64,000 bases of DNA, taken from Apostichopus californicus (taxonomy: Eukaryota > Echinodermata > Holothuroidea > Aspidochirotida > Stichopodidae). Shown here one piece after another: positions 58,485 through 64,000 of the stretch. Made by a program: the position numbers and the translations under genes. The DNA is taken from positions 1 to 64,000 of the forward strand of contig JAIPMN010000245.1 in NCBI GenBank assembly GCA_020650975.1, given 5' to 3'. The notes beneath the pieces are model-generated. The model was not told the DNA's origin and made no database searches. It worked only from the letters and a program-made list of their open reading frames with translations. Position 1 is the stretch's first letter, and each line of letters begins with the position of its first letter.

Positions 58485-59000
58485 AATTAATTATGCAAAA
58501 AGTTGGAGTTTTTTATGTGAATTATGCAAATTAGCAGACAGCAGGTCTGTGATAATGTAATTTAATAATACAGTGCAGATAAAACATTAATTCTGCTAAA
58601 TATGTGAAATATGTGAAATATTTAACAATTGTGGATTTATGACTGGTGCATAGATCTACATAGTTAGGTGGTTAAAAACCAAATTTGTGAAATTAGTTAA
58701 CTTAATTAATTAATTAAAAGGAAAAACTTAACCCCAAATTAAAGTGAAAACTACATAGTTAAACTAAAGACTTTGCATTTTGAGCCTGAGTTAGCAGTTT
58801 TTAACCAACAAAAATGTACTTTTCTATCTTTTATGCAAATTAGCAGATAGCATATAAGTGATAATGTAATTTAATAATCCTAGGCGGGCAAAATATTAAC
58901 TTTTGCTACATGTTATCTATAAATCCTTAACAATTATGGATTTATGATGTGTACATCTACACACTAAGGTGGTTCAAAATCAATTTTGTGGAATTTGCAA
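58485..59000. repeat. Direct duplication, offset about 335 bp
   Basis: ATGCAAATTAGCAGA, GATAATGTAATTTAATAAT and AACAATTRTGGATTTATGA recur in order at about 58522-58690 and 58833-58990. Confidence 0.75.
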
Positions 59001-60984
59001 CCATTTTTAAAGAACAAAAAATAATATCCCCAAATTAAAGTGCAACATAAAAAGCAAAAAATAAAGACCTTTGCATTCTGCGCCAAAACTTTTAAGTCCA
59101 ATTTGCTATTAACAAATAATACATGCATCCGGTAGCTCTGTCATAAATGTTCAAATAATTAGTCATTTTAAAATATTCTTTGAGATGGGGACAACGGATG
59201 TTAACGTTGGGCTATAGACTTGCCAAGTTGCAAGTCCTTTTAGCATATATTTGTTACCGTTTATAATGATTAAAATTCTTGAAATGTGACAATTTGGAAA
59301 ACGTCTGTAAGTGATCTTAACTACATACTATTGACCAGATACTATGTCAGGTGAAATCAGTTTAAAACTCCTGTTTAATTGCGCATTCTCAAATTCGAGA
59401 CAAATTATTCAGAAAAATTTAGATTGCAATTGACCAAACTAGGACATCTCTCTAGATGCTTTCACCGAATTTTGAGTCACGAAGCAATCTATTTAGTATT
59501 TAGTAAATGATGATTCCAGTCATTTTCTTACAAAATTTCACAAACCAGAAAATATTGGGGGGGGGGGGGAAGCACAGGAAATTTACACAAGAAAAATTTG
59601 GACATAAATCTCCAGTACTTTATACTTAATGAAAGACAACTACCTTTCTTTTCTTTTTTTTATAAAATCCAATGTTGTGGTGACCTACATGTTTTAGAGG
59701 TTTTCACCTACTGTAGATTAGTATCGAATACCTAACACAAGTCAAATAAAAAAGCTGTTTGTTTCCTCCAAATTAGTTTATTGAAAAAAAAACTCTTGCG
59801 AGTAATTACGACAGGAGTTCCTGGATGGAGGCCCCTGGATTGCTTTAATAATTACACCCATGGTATATATAAAAAGTTAAAGAACCAATTAAAAATGAAT
59901 TTTTGTTAGTTAGTATGATTGTCTGTATTAAGACATTTGATATGACCCATTTATATTCAGCCAAAAAATGTTCTCATGAATATCAATTAAATGACCATTT
60001 CATTGGACAATTGCCATTAATTGGACATTTGGTGGTCTTTAGCCATCAAATTGCCATTGGGTGGACTTCAAAGTTGCCATTTGCACCGATGTCCAGTTCT
60101 ACCTGTTTAAATGACCACATCTACCATACCATTTTAATTTCTAATTGTACTTTCGTATTTTCCCTGTAAATGACCAGTTTCACAATAAATGTCCTTTAGG
60201 AAACGGCCATTTTCACAACACCATTCTTCTTCACAAATATCTTTGACAATTTCATTCTGACCAATGACCAACGAATGGTCACTTGTATCCTGGCCACTCT
60301 CAAGCACTGTTTGAAGCTATTTTACCGGTGGAAGTGCTGACTATGTGCAATGTTCACGCTTCTTCTCGCACTGCATTAATAACAAACCACGCATGCGGGG
60401 GGTCATTTTGTGACACACAGCACATAGCAAAACAAAAAGGAGAAATGTTAGTAAAATATATGAGGGTGACGATTATTATAAAACGCAAAAAGAGAGATAA
60501 AATCTGGTACTACTTACTGCTGTAGCATGCTGTGAGGAATAACAGCAAAAAAACAAAAGAAGAAGACATCAACACGTCATCAACAATATTCTCCACAATT
60601 TTTTTTTTTTTTTTGTTGGTTTGTGGGGGGGAGACAAAATTCATATGCCCGTACAAATCTTGCACTCTCTCTCTAAGTCCATCGGAACTACAGTATAAGG
60701 AGGCACCTTTTATGTATAAATACTGTAAGAGGTCAAGTTGATTCCAAATGACAACTCTCACCAATGTATAGTAAGATTCATTTTAGGTCTGGTTATCGTT
60801 ATTCAGTATAAGATTGCAATATACTGTGCTATGAAAGGCTGCAACCTGTGAATAAACTTTTTAATATTATCTTTTAATAGAAAGTACAATGTGTGGGGTT
60901 CAATGTGTGATTTATATTTCAAGTTCATCACTCATTGAATACATGGAACTCCATAATTCACTGTCTTGGATATCTGCAACTTAC
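59001..60984. other. No gene seen
   Basis: AT-rich sequence. At 59990-60290 the words GACCA, GCCATT and TTGGAC repeat irregularly with no clear period. Poly-G at 59561-59570 and poly-T at 60600-60614. Confidence 0.45.
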
Positions 60985-61089
60985 CTGTCTTAACTCTTCT
61001 ATTGCACTTTTGACATCCAAGTCTACATCAATTAGGCAACATTTTAGCCCCTGACCGTTGACAAACACTTCCGATGACAGTTTTAGCTC
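60985..61089 (-). CDS. Possible exon, gene unknown
   Basis: 35 open codons between AATAG and a consensus AGACAG|GTAAGT donor, phase 0 at both ends. The peptide contains SSEVFVNGQGLKCCLIDVDL and ends KSAIEELRQ. I do not recognise it and it does not align with the Myo18 sequence expected before exon V1. The polypyrimidine tract is poor. It may be an N-terminal Myo18 exon, part of an upstream gene, or chance. Confidence 0.25.
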
Positions 61090-64000
61090 CTATTACTGTC
61101 AAATCCAACATTGACGAGATGTCTAGAAAGTGGCATTTTCTTACCGGTTGTACTAAAAAGGCAAGTTTTGCATTTGATCACAAAGTTTGATAATTTTTAT
61201 TTATCCTACTGTAGAAAGTGATATTACTAACATCAATTTGTAATTGGATCATTCTAAGACTATCCAAATTACTGCAGCTTTCCACCGAAATGAACTTTCA
61301 TATCTGAGTCTGCACTGGCTCCATTTGATGTTAAAAAACAAACTACTGTACGCAAAACCGACACTTTGGCTGACTTTTGTGATATTGCATACATGTATGA
61401 CAACTTTAGGAAAACATGAACTTTATCAATAAGGCCAAAGTGAACAAACATTGTTCTATATCTATTCATATAAGACTCTAAACTTCTTGCTTACTGTACT
61501 TCGTTAATAATTAGGAGAATCAAACGGCACATATTTTTTTTTCCCTTCTTTGAGTGCTTTTGATTTTGTATAGCATAATTAAATTCTTCATGGCTGAATT
61601 TTGCCCAAAATGATCATCATTTGATTGCATGTATATTGGAAAAGTTGAAAAAAAGGTCCTTTTCTCACATGTACGAATTAATTGATCGTGGGCTATAATC
61701 TCTCTGCACTTAGTCTAAATAAGTAAATAACAGTTGAAAGATATTCCATTACAAATAAGACAAAAGTTACAAAAGGGAAAAAAGGGAATCTGGCTACAAT
61801 GCTCTGTAAAATAACCGTTTTCAAATGTTTAGTCGGTTTTCTGGTTATCCATGGTCTCGAGGATATGGCGCCCGCCATGAGAGACAACTGGAGTTTTACA
61901 ACATTATTTCACCCGAAACGTTGACCTACCATTTCGCACCTAAAAAGCAGATAAAATATTACGCTAAACAGGGTGAAGCTCACGCACAGACTTTCACCAT
62001 CATCTTGTCTCGTCACCTGCATGGTTATATGAAAACTGTCTCATACAACCAACTTTCCCGACAAATTCTATGCCAGAGGGAATTCAACACTACAGCTGTG
62101 GTAGCATCAAATCAAGCCACTCAATTTGATTAATATTTCTGCAATAACCACCAAACTGAAGAATTTACAAAATGGTTCTTTCTCCAGCTTTAGGACCAGA
62201 CCTAGCTTATAAGATTGATAGACTTCTTCATTCTGTGTCATCTAGCCGTCTATAGTAGCTGTCTACAACGGAAAATATCCATTGGTTTTGTGAATACTCT
62301 TGAAAAAATGCTGGAATATCTCCAATTCATATGATGAAATATGACAAAATTTTAAACAGCTTATATACTAAGAAAGTGATTAGTTTACCCTCTGTTGGCA
62401 AATTGTAATTCTTATATCTCATTCTTTGGGATTTTTTGTCCATGATTGATAATTTGGAATTTAGAAAAGCAGGTTTTATTGCTTCCTATATTGGACAGAC
62501 ATGTACAGTATTACTGCAATGCTTTCCTCAATAGCACTATAAAGAGAGCTTTCTTTCTTTGAGTGAAAACATTTTTATCAAAGAGTAAAAAGCTATAGCA
62601 CTGGTTGACAAACTCAATACAACATACTGTAGGGTGAAAACATTTTGTGTACAACTATTTTTCTTCTACACATATGAAGGTACAGACTTTGCTCGATTGC
62701 AGTAATTCAGGAAATAAGAAAGGGAACTAATTCGGAAGATTTTGAACTTTTCGTGCAACCCTAAATCACATTTTGAAAACAAAAACAATGTGCTTTTAGA
62801 ACAATAGCAAAATTTAACGACGTTTACTTTCGAATCTCGTAATTGATATGAATGTTAAGGCCGATGTATATATGCTAGGACAATAGGTATGTATCTGTTA
62901 TGCACTATATCCTGTGTTGAAGGCCTAATAATTTATATACTGTACTATAGTTTTTTCATAAAGTTATATGGAGTGCCAAAAAGGCTCAAAAGATGGACTG
63001 ATGTACAGTAGTAAAGACATTTTGTCCATGTTGTAAAATATGCCTTCATGATCATGTGGAATTAGACCTACATTGACAGATGACTGATGTACAGTATGTT
63101 GCTATGGTAACAAGACATGTACTGTATGTCTGATGTTCATTAAAACGATGGTTAAGAGGAGAAGTTATTTTTGGCTGAAAGAGAAACACATTGTCAGCAT
63201 TTCTGGTGAAATTTGCATCGTCCAAATCTTAGATAGCGTTATCGAGAAACTAATAATTGAAATCTGCCCGAGATTGTAACCTATTAAAAGTGAATTTGAA
63301 GCAAACAGACATGATGTCATATTTGCACACTGGCAGCAAAAAAAAGTTTTCTATTTCCTTTATTGTTTTGACCTTAAAATGGATCCCGGTAACAAATTAA
63401 CCTAAAGTGGACTTAAATTTAACAATATATACCAATCACCATGATAGTTTGTTCATTTTGAGATGTACCCCAAGTTTCAAGCAGTGAATTGAATGATGTG
63501 AACTTTAAAGGAAGTTATTCCATTGCTTTGTCATTCTGTTGAACTATGACATCACACCTGTTTGCTTCAAGTTCACTTTGAGTACAAAATGTGTCAACAT
63601 CAAATGATGTTATCTCAAAAACAATAAACAGGAATTGAAATGTAAATTTCACAAGGATGCTTAGAGTATGTTCTTCTATCATCCATATGAAAATAACTTT
63701 GACCTTTGGACTATCATTTAAAGTGTATTTGAGTACAAACTTCAGAGCATTGTTGTACTTGGTGAGCCATTGGCTGCACATACACAATGTCAAAAGGATC
63801 ACTAAATATGATGATATTCCAAAAGATATCCCCATCCCTTACATTTTATTTCATGTAGTATCCTTCCTTTATCTCTCCCTTTTTTTGGAGGGGGAATGGG
63901 AGGAGTGAAGGGGTTAATTACAGTAGCATTGCAACTGAGGCCTAGAGGGCCTAAGGTCCCTTAACATTTGGCTACCCCTGCCTAAGAAAAAACCTTGTCA
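61090..64000. other. Right end of the window, no gene seen
   Basis: AT-rich sequence; open segments at 61825-62133 (plus) and 63515-63835 (minus) have no splice-site support or recognisable domain. Confidence 0.45.

Noticed and set aside
61825-62133. 102-codon plus-strand open frame
   Set aside because: No domain, no splice support, and similar lengths are expected by chance in 64 kb of six-frame translation.

Overview
This is an intron-rich, AT-rich animal nuclear window dominated by one gene on the minus strand: the middle of a class XVIII myosin (Myo18). Twenty-two exons between 40951 and 1169 join without a frame conflict into 1016 codons, starting and ending at phase-0 splice sites. I found each exon by translating the minus strand, matching it from memory to vertebrate MYO18A, and checking the acceptor, donor and codon phase. 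The visible protein runs from just before the P-loop through the motor, converter, one good IQ motif and a second weak one, into the coiled-coil tail. The start of the motor (and any PDZ or KE N-terminus) and the C-terminal tail are not visible here. The species is not certain. The single-type Myo18 sequence, the repeat content (tRNA-derived SINEs, hammerhead-bearing retroelement ends, hAT-like MITEs) and the intron structure suggest a marine invertebrate deuterostome, perhaps an echinoderm; that is inference.

Layout, right to left in transcript order. 64000-40952 lies upstream of the first exon I can assign. It is mostly unassigned AT-rich sequence with several tandem repeats, a 305-bp hAT-like MITE, SINE copies with a TATG tail, and one low-confidence exon candidate at 61089-60985. 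40951-25527 holds motor exons V1-V14, with introns of about 0.35-2.1 kb. 25526-10994 is a 14.5-kb intron between the converter and the IQ exon. It contains a 99-bp open segment (14303-14205) that starts with ATG and ends at a consensus donor in the right phase to splice to the IQ exon, so it could be an alternative first exon for a headless isoform. 10993-1169 holds the neck and coiled-coil exons V15-V22.

The introns are rich in recognisable non-coding structure. There are five MITEs with 8-bp target duplications (four perfect, one with a single mismatch), two near-perfect palindromes of about 165 bp each joined to an inverted-repeat-bounded segment, and five copies of a retroelement end carrying a hammerhead-ribozyme-like core. 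There are also many minisatellites. One of them, in intron V6, has units that repeat the last bases of exon V6 together with its splice donor. No ribosomal RNA, intact tRNA, CRISPR or bacterial-type feature was seen, and I recognised no LTR, retroviral or Polinton-type element.
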